From assembly GCF_022682495.2 (NCBI RefSeq), contig NC_071390.1, positions 101,502,294-101,566,293 on the forward strand: a stretch of 64,000 nt of DNA, in the 5' to 3' direction. Origin of the DNA: Desmodus rotundus. Its lineage: Eukaryota; Chordata; Mammalia; Chiroptera; Phyllostomidae. Of this stretch, positions 1 through 11,365 are shown piece by piece. A program made the translations under genes and the position numbers. Numbering within the stretch: position 1 is the stretch's first letter; each line of letters starts with the position of its first letter. The notes below the pieces were generated by a model. That model saw only the letters and a list, made by a program, of their open reading frames with translations. It made no database searches and was not told the origin of the DNA.

Positions 1-219
1 AGCTTTCATCTCCCTGGTTATTCATGTAGATTTCCCTTCTATCTTTTCTCTCCACTGTCTATTCTGTTAAGTTCAACATAGAAAAACTATTTAAATTAAA
101 GGGGGAAAATAGATGCAAGTTTTTTCAAGAGAGAATAATCCACCAATCCATATTTGAAGACTGATCTTAAGTGTCACCAACTTCCCAAGCTTCTTCCTGA
201 TGACCCTGCCCTCAAGGAG
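1..219. other. Unassigned AT-rich sequence
   Basis: No open frame of note, no terminal repeats and no recognisable repeat family. The segment leads directly into an L2 3' end. Confidence 0.4.
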
Positions 220-425
220 AACTAGAGTTCCCTTATTTACACCCTCTTGAAATCCTGTGCCCTTGTCTTAGAGGCTGCGACAGATTACTGCATTCATGTG
301 TCTTATCTGTCTCCACTATGGGTCTGAAAGTTCCTTAAGGCAAGGGGCATGTCTTACCTTTGATTCCTCAGAGCCTGGCACAGAGTTTGGAATAAACTTC
401 ATTAACTAATGTTTGTTGAAAAAAA
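220..425 (+). repeat. L2 LINE 3'-end relic
   Basis: The order of features matches the 3' end of mammalian L2: a pyrimidine-rich part, then a cluster meaning 'ttccttaaggcaaggg..catgtctt', then 'gagcctggcacagag' and 'aataaac..tgtttgttgaa' leading to an A-rich tail. L2 is an inactive CR1-clade non-LTR retrotransposon. The copy is 5'-truncated and strongly diverged, as expected for a pre-eutherian repeat, and has no coding capacity. Confidence 0.65.
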
Positions 426-429
426 ATAA

Positions 430-1085
430 ATGAAATTAAAAATGAATGAATTATATGTATGCCTTTCCCTAATTAAGGCCAGTATTAACATTATTCTTGC
501 AAAGCTGTACTAAAGGCAACTGCTTACAAATTACTTCTCAAAAAGAAAAAGAAAAGACAACATGAGGTAGGAAAACGCCCATTTTCCACTGCAAATATGA
601 TCATTCCGGGCGACCCAGATGGCTGAAGCATGTTTATTTCCACGTCACACACTTAATCTCTCTCACGCTACAGGGGAGCCCGGACCACTTTTTATGTTAA
701 ATTGAATTCTTTGAGAATTTGTTCTGGTATGTTACTATACAAGCAATGCTATACCAGGAACCCATACCAGGTTTTTATGCCCAATGTCCAAGCCCATGTT
801 CCATTATGTTCTGTGGGCCCAGCATGATTTGCTTATAATGCAATACCAATCTCTCATTTGGTATAAATCAATAGTTTTCACATCTGAGAGCTACTTGGTT
901 GGTTTTCAGATTGTTTTATTTCATTTGACTTTGTTATTTCTTTTCTGGGACATGCTGTTTAGTGCTCCTCTGTTTCCTCAAATAGCTATCACAAGAATAT
1001 TTTTATATATGCCTCATTCTTTCCTGCATTTTTATTTTTATTCCTACAATTCTAAAAGAGCTCTTTCAAAATTCCCTAATAACAT
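430..1085. other. Unassigned sequence
   Basis: AT-rich DNA with an A-rich stretch near 420-450. A 119-codon frame on the plus strand at 784-1143 has the low-complexity, hydrophobic and Phe-rich composition of translated AT-rich DNA and no domain I recognise. I see no gene here. Confidence 0.4.
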
Positions 1086-1089
1086 TCCA

Positions 1090-1480
1090 AATTCAACTTT
1101 TCTGTTTTCAGTCCCCGAACTTGGACTTCACAGCAGCATGTGATACTTCTCCTCCTTTTCACTTCCGTGACTCCATATCATCCTGTTTTTATTCCACTCC
1201 CCTCTGGCCACTGCTTCTCAGTCCTCTTTGATATCAGTGTGCCTTGTCCACATCTTTGTTCTTGTCCCATTGTCGCCTCTGTCTACTCTCTGATCTCCTT
1301 AACCCAGTCCTGCAGTGACGTGCCAGTCCCGGGTCCCATGCAAAAGGCAAGCCCGCCTTCCTAGTCATCCTGTGTGTCTACCCTGGTACCTTCAAACTCC
1401 TCAAACACAAATTTTTGAAACAAAACTTACCTTCCCCTCAGATGTACCCCTTGGATCTCATTTCTTTTTTAAAAAAGCTT
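1090..1480 (+). repeat. Probable L2 relic, upstream piece
   Basis: Pyrimidine-rich, stop-ridden sequence with the base bias of the L2 ORF2/3' region in sense orientation. It appears to continue after the short L1 insertion at 1482-1605 into the clearer L2 3' end that finishes near 2100. Diverged, so the family assignment is tentative. Confidence 0.35.
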
Positions 1481-1481
1481 T

Positions 1482-1605
1482 CTCTATTCACTTTTATTTT
1501 TTATTGTATTTTTTCCATTACTATTTAGTTTCCTTATACCTCCTCCCCCCACAATCACCACACTATTGTCCATGTCGATGAGTTGGACCTCACTTCTGTT
1601 GATAG
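1482..1605 (-). mobile_element. 5'-truncated bat-type L1, 3' UTR end
   Basis: A T-rich start (reverse complement of a tail ending in AATAAA-like motifs) is followed by a C-rich block and the words 'caatcaccacactattgt' and 'ccatgtcgatgag'. The same words, in the same order, begin the large L1 at about 13,040-13,130, so this is the 3' UTR of the same L1 family on the minus strand. Only about 120 bp were retained, typical of 5' truncation. It appears to have inserted into an older L2. Confidence 0.75.
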
Positions 1606-1609
1606 CCAG

Positions 1610-2100
1610 ACTATATACTACTGTCCCTTAGGTTCCAGTCTTATAAACTGGCTACTCTCTTACTCCCTTATCTATTCGGCAATATCTTGCCTCTATTCTT
1701 TCTTCTGATTTGACTTACTCCACCTCAGTTTAGGTCTTCAATTTCATTCACCTGGAAAACTGTAAAATTCCAAGGGAATGCTTAGTAGCTTCCAGTCTTT
1801 TCCCCTCTCCAAAACAACAAACGTATTGCTCTTCCTTAAGGACATCTCTGAATATATGTTTCCACTGTGCAAATAGCCATCAAGGGATAGAATGCAAAAA
1901 CTAGTGCAGTATTCACGGTCCTCTGCCACATCTACCACTTTCCAACCTTATCTCTCGGCTCCCCTTGGGTATTTGGCACTTCAGCAAAACTGACTTACTA
2001 AGTCTTCTTTGAGAATATGTTCATCTGTGCACTACTGGCACCAAGAACATTGCCTACCAGGTGAAAGTGCCCAATAAATATTTGTGAACAAAGTAAATGA
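1610..2100 (+). repeat. L2 LINE 3'-region relic
   Basis: Sense-orientation L2-like text, ending with a diagnostic 3' block ('cccaataaatatttgtgaac') followed by a tail-like 'aaagtaaatga'. It probably forms one element with 1090-1480, split by the L1 fragment. Diverged and non-coding. Confidence 0.5.
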
Positions 2101-3165
2101 CAGCACATAAGAGCCTTTTACCCTGAAAACATATCCAGTATATTTTGCAAGGATAAGGTAGAAGATACTGTAAACTTTACTAAATGCACAGTAAGCCAAA
2201 GGAATAATGAGAGTTGAAGCTACTAAGGGAGCCCCAGGAGGACCCTCTCCCTAAAAATATTATTAGCTCTGCTGGAAAGCACATGAGTTTTCTAGACATA
2301 AGTAAAAGGGTACGTGGTAACTTGCCAAAGAATCTCCCAGCACTTACACAATTTTTAGAAGAAATTCATTTCCTGCTGTTCCTTATTTACTTAAAAATGG
2401 GTGTGACCTATCAGAGTCATTTGTCAAGGACTGAACAGTTGCAGCATAACAAATTTAAACCTTTCCCTATGAATAATGCATAATTAACACACTAGTCCAA
2501 GGATACTGAGTGTTCAACTCAAAAACATTCTGGTACCAAAAGAAAAAAGGAATCTTACTTGACAAAACAAAACATATGTTGCATGTTTGACTTCAACACC
2601 CATAAAGCTGAAGAAATAGATGCCAGTTTGTCTAATAATAATGATAAAGTGGGAAGAAGAGTGGGAAAAACAAGCCCTGAAATGACTCTATTACAGATAA
2701 TCTCTCTCTCATCTTTGCTTTGAGATATGTTTTATGGTGAGATCTTTATAATAGGATTGGAACCATGAAACATTTAAATAACAGATCTTAATTTTTCTCA
2801 CATACATACAGGCAGACAGCATTTTGACCTCCCCTATCACGTCCATTTAAACTTCAAGGATGTGGATAACAAGCTGGTGTAATAAAAACAAAAAAATTCC
2901 AAAAATACATAGAGAAGCTGTGTGGGCTGTTCCCTAACTGGTCCTTAAGGCTTCTAAATTAGGAATCAGTGAATACCCTAGCCTATGCTTGACTGCTAAC
3001 AACTATTCACCACCTGTACCTGACTGTTCAAATAAAATTCTTGTTAACTCTTCTTGGAGGAGCCCCTCCGTGCTCTTAGGAGCCAAGAATAGCCACTTTT
3101 TTCAGTGCATTTGGCTCCCTTTACACTTCTTTAAAGGAGCTAGTTGACTGTCTCTTGAAAGTACC
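2101..3165. other. Unassigned sequence
   Basis: AT-rich, non-repetitive by eye. The 89-codon frame at 2214-2483 has no recognisable domain and no splice or initiation context. No gene supported. Confidence 0.4.
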
Positions 3166-3169
3166 CAGA

Positions 3170-3705
3170 GCATTATCAAAATACCAAAAATATGGAGAAT
3201 CCGGACAAGCAATACTTCATCCAGGTGATTCAGGTCCACCTCAACAGTCATAAGTCATCTAGATATGAAGTTCCCTTGAGACCCATAACCCCAGACTAAC
3301 TATGAAAAAGCATCAGAAAATTCCCAATTAGAGCACGTTCTATACAATACTGGGCCAGTAGGTAATCCTCAAAACAGTCAAATTATCGAAACCAAGGAAA
3401 CTCTGAGAAACTGTCACAGCAAAAGGAGCCTGAAGAGGCCTGATGACTGACTATAGTATGGTGTCATGGATGGGGGCCTGGAACAGAAAAAGGACATTAA
3501 AGACAAGGAAATGTGAGTGAATTTACTTTAGTTAATATGATAGTATAAATATTACTTCATTAATTATAACAAGTATACAATACTATTAATGAAAGATGTT
3601 ACAATAGGAAAACATGTGGAGTGTGGGTTAATGGAAACTCTCTTATGAACTATAGTTCAATTATTCTGAAAATGTAACACTGTTCTAAACAATAAAGCAC
3701 ATTCA
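3170..3705 (+). mobile_element. Ancient L1M-type 3' UTR (plus strand)
   Basis: The order of short words fits old L1M 3' ends: 'gagcacgttctataca', 'ctgggccagtag', 'cctcaaaacagtcaaatta', 'aaggaaactctgagaaactg', 'gaggcctgatgactgac', then 'aaaggacattaaag', a block of 'taatatgatagtataaat', and finally 'ggaaactctcttatgaac' with an A-rich, AATAAAG-containing terminus. It is heavily diverged and carries no ORF2. It could be L1ME/L1M4-like, but the subfamily cannot be set by eye. Confidence 0.65.
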
Positions 3706-6411
3706 TTAAATTAAAATATCATGAATAAGTTCCCTGATAGGACCTCTGACACAGGGTGCTCTATTATATGGTTTAGCAGAATGGGGTGGGGGAGGCGAGA
3801 GGGAACAGGAAAGTGGACTATCAGTGAATAACGAGATACCTGCTGTCACCTAGTCTGTGTGGAATCCCATCCAGCATGTATTATTAGGGCCAAATATGAC
3901 CTGCCTATCGGCCACCTAGTGTGTGGGCAAAATGTTGCAAGAATCTAGTGGAGAAACAACATGCAAGTCATTCAAGCGCCATAGCTGAAGGCCAGTTCCC
4001 AATATTGCTACTGTTATATTCATGTTGTGGCATTATTTTTATTTTAGTAAAAACAAACAGAAAAAAAAACCATCAAAAACTATCCTTGAGGGAAACAGCA
4101 TATACACGATGGTATACATCAGCTTCAGGTCAACATCAGCAGTAAAAATCACGAAGACAGTAAATACCTTAGAATCCTTAGGACTGCATAAAGCCTTTGG
4201 ACTGGACAGAACACAAAGGTGTTCTGTATCTGTAATGCAGAAACGGAACCACACTACCTATCCCCACAGCCTCCCTCCTGACTGCCCACGCCAACACACT
4301 GAATGGCACCAGGAATAGAAACACTACCACCTAGCCTGTGCCTCCAAGTCTGATGGCCTTCTCTGAAGTGCTCCATGTGCCACCCTTACCAGGAAGACAG
4401 ACGTGGGCTCTAACTTATGTGCAGACCTCAGGAAATACTCATCACCCATCTATAATGTGCAAGATCCTTGTTTCACATTCTGTGGCCCTCTGCTCTTTTC
4501 GACCACTTCAGGTTTCTTAAGATCCTTTTATAAATTACCAGTTGAGCTGCTTACTATACCCCTAAGGGGCATATTACTTTTATTTTGCCTTCTTTATTTT
4601 AATAAGCTCTGTTATTAAATACAGACATTCAACTATATACACTAGGATATATATTACTTACAGGGGTATTGCTCTCTGCATACTATGTCTCACCTGTACT
4701 TTTTTTTAATAATTCAAATTCCCATAATAGTTAAATATTGGGTCAAGTGGCTGCAGTGGGCTGAGATACACACTGTTCTCTGATTATTATTTAAGCCTTA
4801 TTCTATATACTATTCATATCATTATATTTTAAAAACAACACACAACTCAACTAGAATTCAGAAAGTAAGTACAGGAGTCATTTAATACTCAGAAGTTTCT
4901 TAGGGTAATGAATAGACTCTAAGTTTCTTTTTTTAATTGAAAATAAATTTTTACAAAAAGCTTATTTTAAAACTTAAAAATATTTAAAAAATAATTGGCA
5001 CACACAAAAAGGCAGATTTTATGCTGCTCATCTTATATATTAGATAAGTGCTTCATAAGTTTTATTAATCTTATCTGATACTTGAGAATGTTAGTTAACA
5101 TGGTTGAGGGGCTGTCTCAGTTGAGTTTGATTTCTAAAAAGCACCTTAAATGTACATTAACTGCCCAGGTGTTCACCAAAACACTGTTCTGCAGCTACAA
5201 AGAAAAGAGGATTTATAAACTAGAGAATGTACCTTTCAAATAAAACCTTTTGTCTTAGACACTAACTCATTAAAACACCTATTGAAAGATATTTGGGGCA
5301 ATGATATACATCATTAAATTTGGCAGAAGTGCCAGCGATATTTTATGTAATCCATAATCATCAAAGTCAGTGATAGTATCTGTAAGTTTTTTTCATAGAT
5401 TTTATAACCTCATCATTCTAAAAGTTTCAAAAATTGGCAATAGACATGCATTGTTAATTTTTTTCCCCTAATCTGCCTAGGTATAAATTCAGTTTGAAGG
5501 TCTCAAATGAGAATTAAAGGTAGACAATAGTAAACTAAAAACATCTTCTCTTATCTCAACTTCATAAATCTTCCTTTCTACTATCACTAGATAACAAAAA
5601 TAATTCTGAATTCATTAAGAATTGGAATAATTATAGCTTCCAAGGACAGCCAGCCATGGGGGAACAAGTTCCGGTTCTGATTCTGAGCTCCTAACCACAT
5701 ACAACTTGCAACACAAGCTCAAAATTGAAAATCCCACATGAAACCATAAATTCTCAAAACTTTCTAGTAGAAAGAAGGCTGGATTGTTTTCAATCCCAAT
5801 ATTTAAGACAATTCCCAGCCTGCTAATAAAGATTTCACCTTGAATGCATTCATAATGACTATATGATACTATAGTTCTTAACAGCCCCATCCTTTACATG
5901 CAAAAATCATTAAACAAGACCAAATTTTACTTTTCCAATCTCATTGACCCAAAAACATAGTCTTCAATCTGCATAAGTGAGAAATCTTTACATCGTTGGA
6001 TTCTGTGGGGAAGATCAAAATGAAAAGGCATACATGATAAACAATTTGGCCATTTCATGAAAACACCACTACTTTCAGTATGCTTCGTAAGAGCTCACAC
6101 CTATTGTTCATAATGTCCCAGGCAGTGTGCTCAGTTTCATATTCATTATCTACAGAGGTCACAAAATCTGTGCCAATTCATTCTCCCCTACCCTCTAGAA
6201 ACAAAAGCAATAGTGAATCTAATGATAAGGAAGCATTAAGGCACATTTTAAGAGTACGACATTTTTTAAATATCTTATTTTGACTTTGACGTAATCTCAT
6301 ATATTAAGACAGACCAAGTATCTTATCCCCATGCTAAAGATGAGTAAATACTTCCAGATATGTTAATTTATCACTTTAGAAATTGGGGGCATATCCAGGA
6401 CTAGAATCTAG

Positions 6412-6413
<2 letters not shown>
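3706..6413. other. Unassigned AT-rich sequence
   Basis: Several short overlapping frames between 3921 and 4618 and at 5615-5890 and 6080-6283 lack domains, conserved motifs or consistent splice context. No terminal repeats or tRNA-like boxes seen. This may be unique DNA or repeats too old to recognise. Confidence 0.4.
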
Positions 6414-6454
<41 letters not shown>

Positions 6455-6466
6455 GTCTGTCTCTCA
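6414..6466. repeat. (CT)n microsatellite with (GTCT)n end
   Basis: An almost pure run of CT dinucleotides from about 6414 to 6450 grades into three GTCT units and a CTCTC end. It lies just upstream of a SINE whose own tail is also CT-rich. Confidence 0.95.
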
Positions 6467-6484
6467 GTTTAAAACAATATTCAT

Positions 6485-6690
6485 GCCTTGGCTGAGAAGC
6501 TCAGTTGGTTACAGTATCCTCCTGATACGCCAGCCTTGAGGGTTCAATCCCTAGTTGGGGCAAATATAAGAATCAACTAATGAACGCATAAATACGTAGA
6601 CCAATAAATCTCTCTCTCCTCTCTTTCTCTCTCTCTCTCTCCCTCCCCTCATTCCACTCTCCCTTTCTCTCTCTCAAGTCAATTTTTAAA
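6485..6690 (+). mobile_element. VES-like tRNA-derived SINE
   Basis: The head matches the bat VES SINE: 'ccttggctgagaagctcag' then 'ttggttacagtatcctcct', with an internal RNA polymerase III B box 'gggttcaatcc' at 6540-6550. A body with 'aatgaacgcataaatacg' leads to a pyrimidine-rich (CTCTCTCC) tail, typical of the VES body end. It lacks a clear A-tail and I could not find convincing target duplications, so this is an older copy than those at 45, 51 and 62 kb. Non-autonomous, mobilised by L1 machinery. Confidence 0.8.
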
Positions 6691-7665
6691 AACCACATGT
6701 ATGATGTCATGGTCAGGAGTTCAGAAACTGCTTCACTGGGTCCTATGCACAGGGTCTGGGAATCTGACAATCAAATTGTCCACTAGGAATATGGTCACAT
6801 CTGAGGTCCTCTTCAAAGCTCACTTGTATGTTGGCAGAATTCACTTCCTTGCATTTATAGAACTCCTCATGACTTGCAGACCAGCAGGATAAAGAAAGGC
6901 TCTAACTTCTTCCATCTCTGTTCTCTAGATCTTCTTTTATAGGGCTCACAGGTTAGATAAGGTCCGACCAGCAAAACTGCCTTTTCGTACTCTTAGAGTC
7001 AACTGATTAGAGATCTTAATTGTGTCTGAGAAATTTCTTCACATTTGTCCTATAATGTAATATCATCAAAAGAGTGATATTCTATCAGCTTTGCCATATC
7101 CTATTGGTAAAACAAAAAAAGTTAAAAGACCGGCCCACAGTAAAAGATTGTATAAGACGTGGGTAATTAGAGATAATCTTAAATTATGCCTACCACAGGA
7201 AGCCCTAAATAACATCTATTTATACTTGCATAATGCACTGAAAATGTCACCAGGCCCACTGACGCAGCTACACACATTGTGTCATTGAACAAACTGGCAA
7301 GGAACGGTCGACACGGGTGTTCCCAAAGCACTCAATGCGTCCCTCCGTCAGGACCCTAGGAATATGACCATTGTTTCCAAGGGTTCTCAGTTTCTTAGGG
7401 TATTGACATTTCTCTTTAATTAATTGTTGTTTCCTGCCTAGTAATATTCCTGGCTTATAATAAGATTTCAATGATAAATTAATAGGTATATAATACTCAA
7501 AATATGTAAAATATTAGACTGCTCTCTTTTAGCTAAATTGCATTGAAAATGTGAACATAAAGTCTGCCATAAAAACAATAATGATTTTCAAGAAATAGAT
7601 TTGAGATGTTTGTTCTTTCAATAAACTCAATGGGTACTTCCACCACCACAAGAATTATACTGTTC
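6691..7665. other. Unassigned sequence
   Basis: Three short frames (63 to 67 codons) at 6701-6892, 7091-7288 and 7268-7471 have no recognisable domain. No repeat family identified. Confidence 0.4.
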
Positions 7666-7669
7666 TAAA

Positions 7670-7790
7670 ATGGCTGAATTGTCTGTCTCCCTTCCCCATA
7701 AATCCATAAACTTCTGGCAAGCAGGGACCTTGTCCCATTCAACTTGGCCTTGTGAGACTTAACAACTTGTTATTAATAAAATATTCCAAG
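7670..7790 (+). repeat. L2/MIR-type 3'-end relic
   Basis: Words resembling the L2 3' end in order: 'ctgtctcccttccccataa', 'aaacttctggcaagcaggga', 'ccttgtcccatt', then 'ttattaataaaatattcc'. Short and diverged. Confidence 0.45.
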
Positions 7791-9605
7791 GAGGACTGAA
7801 AAGGGAGCTGCGCCTGCACCTGAAGAAGAGGGCTAGACAAACACAGAAGGGAACTTGGAAGTTGTAGTTCAAGGAAATCTTAAAGAAACCATCTCAATTG
7901 AAAAGGGCATTACTTCCCAGCAAAAACTGATGCAGAACAATCAAATTAGAGACCTAACCTTAAAAAGTTACAGATAAAGAGGAAAAATATGGTCATTTCT
8001 AAGAAAGAAGAAAACATCGAGTGACCTCCCCATTCTCCACGGCAGAATCAATAGTAGGAGTTAACATAAATCATGCTTATAAAGAACCCAAGAAAGAAAA
8101 GTTCTTCCGATTTAATGACTTCAGTCCATTTTGGGCAGCTCAGTTCTGTTTCTGATCTTGGATTTCTTTATTAGAACTCCTGCTGCACAGGTGTGGGAAA
8201 GTTGCACGGCACCGCCTCTTTTTAATAAATATTAGCTGCTCTTCCTTTCTACAAAGTGGAGAATTCCAGAACTACTTGGAAATGTTTTATACACATTTGT
8301 ACTGTTTTTATTTACTTAGTTCTTTGACTAAAAAAATACAAAAGTAAACTACATTTCAGTTCTTTTTTGAATGATTATTTATAATGAGGTTAGATCTACT
8401 GGAGACGTTTAGGACAATTACATCCCCCATGTGGCTTATATGAATATATTTTAGAACTGTAATTGCTGAATAGGCCAATTTTTTTCAAACATTCAAGTTA
8501 ACTGACATAACACTGAAACACTATATTCTGCACAAAATTCAAGCTTACAAATGTGTTATATATAAATGTAAAACATTTCTTTCATATGAAGTATATATAA
8601 ATATTAAATGTTTCAATTTCAGAATAAATTAGTTATTTTCAAAGCAAATTGCTTTAGCTTTAAGGTTTAAGTTCAAATTAGTACATTTGAACTATAAAAA
8701 GCATACAGAGCTGATAATTTTACATAATTACTTTATAACAAACCTTTGATAATTTTTATCCATGAAAGTTTAATCTGAGTCTTCATCTTCTATTATTTCC
8801 TTGTTAACAGGTTTTCTTTATTTTTCTTCCACATTCTATCTTCACATAGTAATTTTCTCTTTTAGTAAATGACTTTGCATCTCAATTAAACATGGAGGAA
8901 GTTATCTGTCACCAATCATTTCATCACCTTTATCAAAAATTCAAGAGCTGTTAGGAAAATCTGAAAGTCTTCAGAAACTATACTTAAAATATACAGTTAC
9001 AGAGCTTATAGCAACCAGAACAAAACAAATTGCTTGCAAGTGCTGAAATGCAGTTTTGCTATGTCTAAATGTCTTATTAGAGATAATATACTTATAAGTA
9101 AGTGCTATTTAAAAAAAAAACAAACAAGCCTTCTTTACTCCTTAGGTTTCATACACTTACTCTTGGTCAGATTGCCAAGTAGAACATATCAGTTTTAAAT
9201 GCCACTTAAAAGTTTATTTTCTGAATTAACATCATTGAGAACTATAGTGAGTCCTCATAATATGTAACAATGAAGCCAACTGTCTTTTGGACTCAACTTA
9301 GCAACTGACATCTTCACAGGATGAATGTACATCACCAACGTTTAAATCAAGGTTGTTAATATTTACAGTCTGGATCAAACAAAGATACCTTTTTTTTTTT
9401 TTTAATAAAACAGCCTCAGGAAGGTCCTCTCTTCAGCAAAGCTTATATATTATATGTGCAGGAATGGAATCTAAATGTTCTGGGTTCCTTCTTTTTTTTC
9501 CCCCACATTGTGAAGGACAAAATACAAATTTGGCAACACCCACTAGAAGACAAAGAATCACAGAAATAGTTGAATAGGAAGTTGGTGGAAACATTTTTTG
9601 AAATG
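7791..9605. other. Unassigned sequence
   Basis: AT-rich. Contains short homopolymers (A10 near 9111, T15 near 9389). The part around 7800-8300 is somewhat less AT-biased than its surroundings but shows no coding frame. No gene supported. Confidence 0.4.
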
Positions 9606-9607
9606 TT

Positions 9608-10080
9608 TTAGGATAAAGTTCAGTCCTTAGCCTGGCATCAAAGGGCTTCTATAAACTAGCCTTAATTTCTACTTTGTTTGCTTTAATTCTCTCTCCTATA
9701 ATCCCTTAAATGTGAAAGGAAAAGACACATTTTCCTTTCACATTTTCCCCTCCGTGTTTTTGCTCATGAATACCTTTCCTCTTTGTCCCTCCAAATCCCA
9801 TCACTCTGTCAGATGCCGCTCAAACTCACTTCACTAAGGAAGTCTTCCTCAGCTCCTAGTACTCCCTGTCCTCAAACCCTAAAGCGATTGTCCATGCAGT
9901 TTAATTCTCAGTCATCACACATTTCCGTCTGAGATGTCCCATACAGTTGCTGAAAAAGTTATTGTAATCCAAGTTGTCTTTGCATGGGTATGTGTGTCTC
10001 TCCTATGCTTTTATACATATCCATAACACTTAACACAGAATTCGCAATAGAGTGCTCAAGAGCATATATCATTTCCTAGA
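9608..10080 (+). repeat. L2 LINE 3' half relic
   Basis: Sense-strand L2 3' sequence in order: 'ggataaagttcagtcctta' and 'gcctggcatcaaagggcttc', then a pyrimidine-rich block, 'cactaaggaagtcttcctca', and near the end 'cacttaacacagaattcgca' where intact copies read as a 'lowest/typical release' statement before the terminal repeats. Roughly 470 bp, diverged, no open frame. Confidence 0.7.
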
Positions 10081-10620
10081 GCTTTTTTTAGAAGTCAGCC
10101 AAAGCATTTCCAGGGCAATTCTTCCCTTTCCTGCATAGGGGCTCATATGTTTGACTAATAACTCTTTAGGCGGAAAGAGCCCTGTGCAATACTGTTGTCC
10201 TTAACACTAGACTCACAGGGAATCCATTTTAATCTGAAATAGACCAGAACATATCACCACTTATTTTGAAGAGTCTGGCTGCTCTGCCTGAACACACAAG
10301 TGCAGAAGCAAGTTTTCTAAGATTCATTGAGATGTGAGCCCGTGCTGTGTACCTCAGATTAGAACCAAGCCCAGAGCTAAAAGAGCTGCAGACTCTTAAA
10401 ACATTTATGACATGTTGGTCAGGGGCAATGGATAACAGCCCAAGGAAACAGTAATGTGATACTGAGCTTTTCACCTTGAGGTGACTAGTTAAAACTCAGC
10501 TTGGGATCACGAAAAATTTATAGCCCTCTAATGCAATACAGAAAGCTATTTGTGACCCAGGGAAAGTGACCATTAGCAAGGGCCACCACCACTGGCCCAC
10601 AGTAATATCTGAGACAAAAG
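10081..10620. other. Unassigned sequence
   Basis: An 81-codon minus-strand frame at 10229-10474 has no recognisable domain. No repeat identified. Confidence 0.4.
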
Positions 10621-10623
10621 TTA

Positions 10624-10683
10624 AAACACACACATGCACACATGCATACCACATCACCACATACATATACACACATACACAGT
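10624..10683. repeat. CA-rich imperfect microsatellite
   Basis: Interrupted (CA)n/(CATA)n tract. It abuts a 5'-truncated L1 3' end. Confidence 0.85.
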
Positions 10684-10714
10684 GGAGTAAATATTGCTTT
10701 CAGAAAGAATAGAG

Positions 10715-10925
10715 AACAGGCTGACTGGTCTGGAAGTGCTGGGGGTGGAGGGATTGACCAAAAAAGAAAAAGGAGAAAGAATCCATGGATACAAATAGTG
10801 CTGATTGCTGTGGGAAGGGGGTTGGGTGGAGGTGGAAGAGGGTATGGGGGGATAAATGGTGTCAGAAAAAATTCTCTTAACTTAAAAGAAATCAGAATTT
10901 CTGGGAAATAAATAAATAAATAAAA
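10715..10925 (+). mobile_element. 5'-truncated bat-type L1, 3' UTR end
   Basis: The G-rich 3' UTR of the local L1 family on the plus strand: 'gtggagggattgaccaaaa', 'gaaagaatccatggataca', 'gtgctgattgctg', a G-rich block, 'gggggataaatggt', then an A-rich end with (AAAT)n at 10908-10924. The same order recurs at 35,805 and 41,041 and, reversed, at 13,030. Open frames over this segment on either strand are by-products of its G/C-skewed composition. Confidence 0.8.
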
Positions 10926-11159
10926 CAAAAGAATAGACTTCCTTTGAGGCAATCCTCAAGATTAATCCCCACACCCTCTTACTCTTTCAGAAGCTGCCTT
11001 AAATTTTAAGATACTTGGACTAAATGACGGATGAAACAAAGCTGCTAAAACCTGTTTCCCTTACTGTTGATCAAAAGCAAAAGTGTGAATAACTGCATAG
11101 GTAAACAATAACGTTCATAAGACGACTCTCATAGCACTTTTTATTGACTCTCAAGATTT
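10926..11159. other. Unassigned sequence
   Basis: No repeat or gene recognised. Confidence 0.4.
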
Positions 11160-11365
11160 CTTGGAGAACCTACGTTGTCATTGAAAAGAGCGCACATAAC
11201 TTGGCAGAACAAGCTCTAGCCTGAGTCTCAGCCCAGCTGGGGTGGCATGACCTCGAGTAGCTCCCTCAATCTGTGTGAGCCCCAGATTCTCGTCTGCAGA
11301 ATGGAGATGGCAGTCACTTATGTCCACAGGAGGTTCAGAGGGTTGGAGGTTAAATAAAGTATTGT
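11160..11365 (+). repeat. MIR SINE relic
   Basis: Shows the MIR order: a tRNA-derived part, then the central core words 'gagtagctccctcaatctgt' and 'gagccccagattctcgtctg', 'cagaatggagatggcagt', 'ggaggttcagagggttg' and 'aggttaaataaagt'. An ancient mammalian SINE, inactive. A minus-strand 130-codon frame overlaps it by chance. Confidence 0.75.

Noticed and set aside
784..1143. 119-codon open frame near the window start
   Set aside because: Hydrophobic, Phe/Ser-rich composition of translated AT-rich DNA; no domain, splice context or initiation context.
6414..6680. CRISPR-like or satellite array
   Set aside because: Two simple CT tracts, one belonging to a SINE tail; no spaced repeats anywhere in the window.
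8090..8350. Conserved non-coding element near the 8.1-8.3 kb patch
   Set aside because: Slightly less AT-biased than its surroundings, but with no comparative data I cannot support it.
10518..10952. 144-codon minus-strand frame with Pro- and Cys-rich stretches
   Set aside because: It is the antisense of a CA-rich microsatellite and a G-rich L1 3' UTR.
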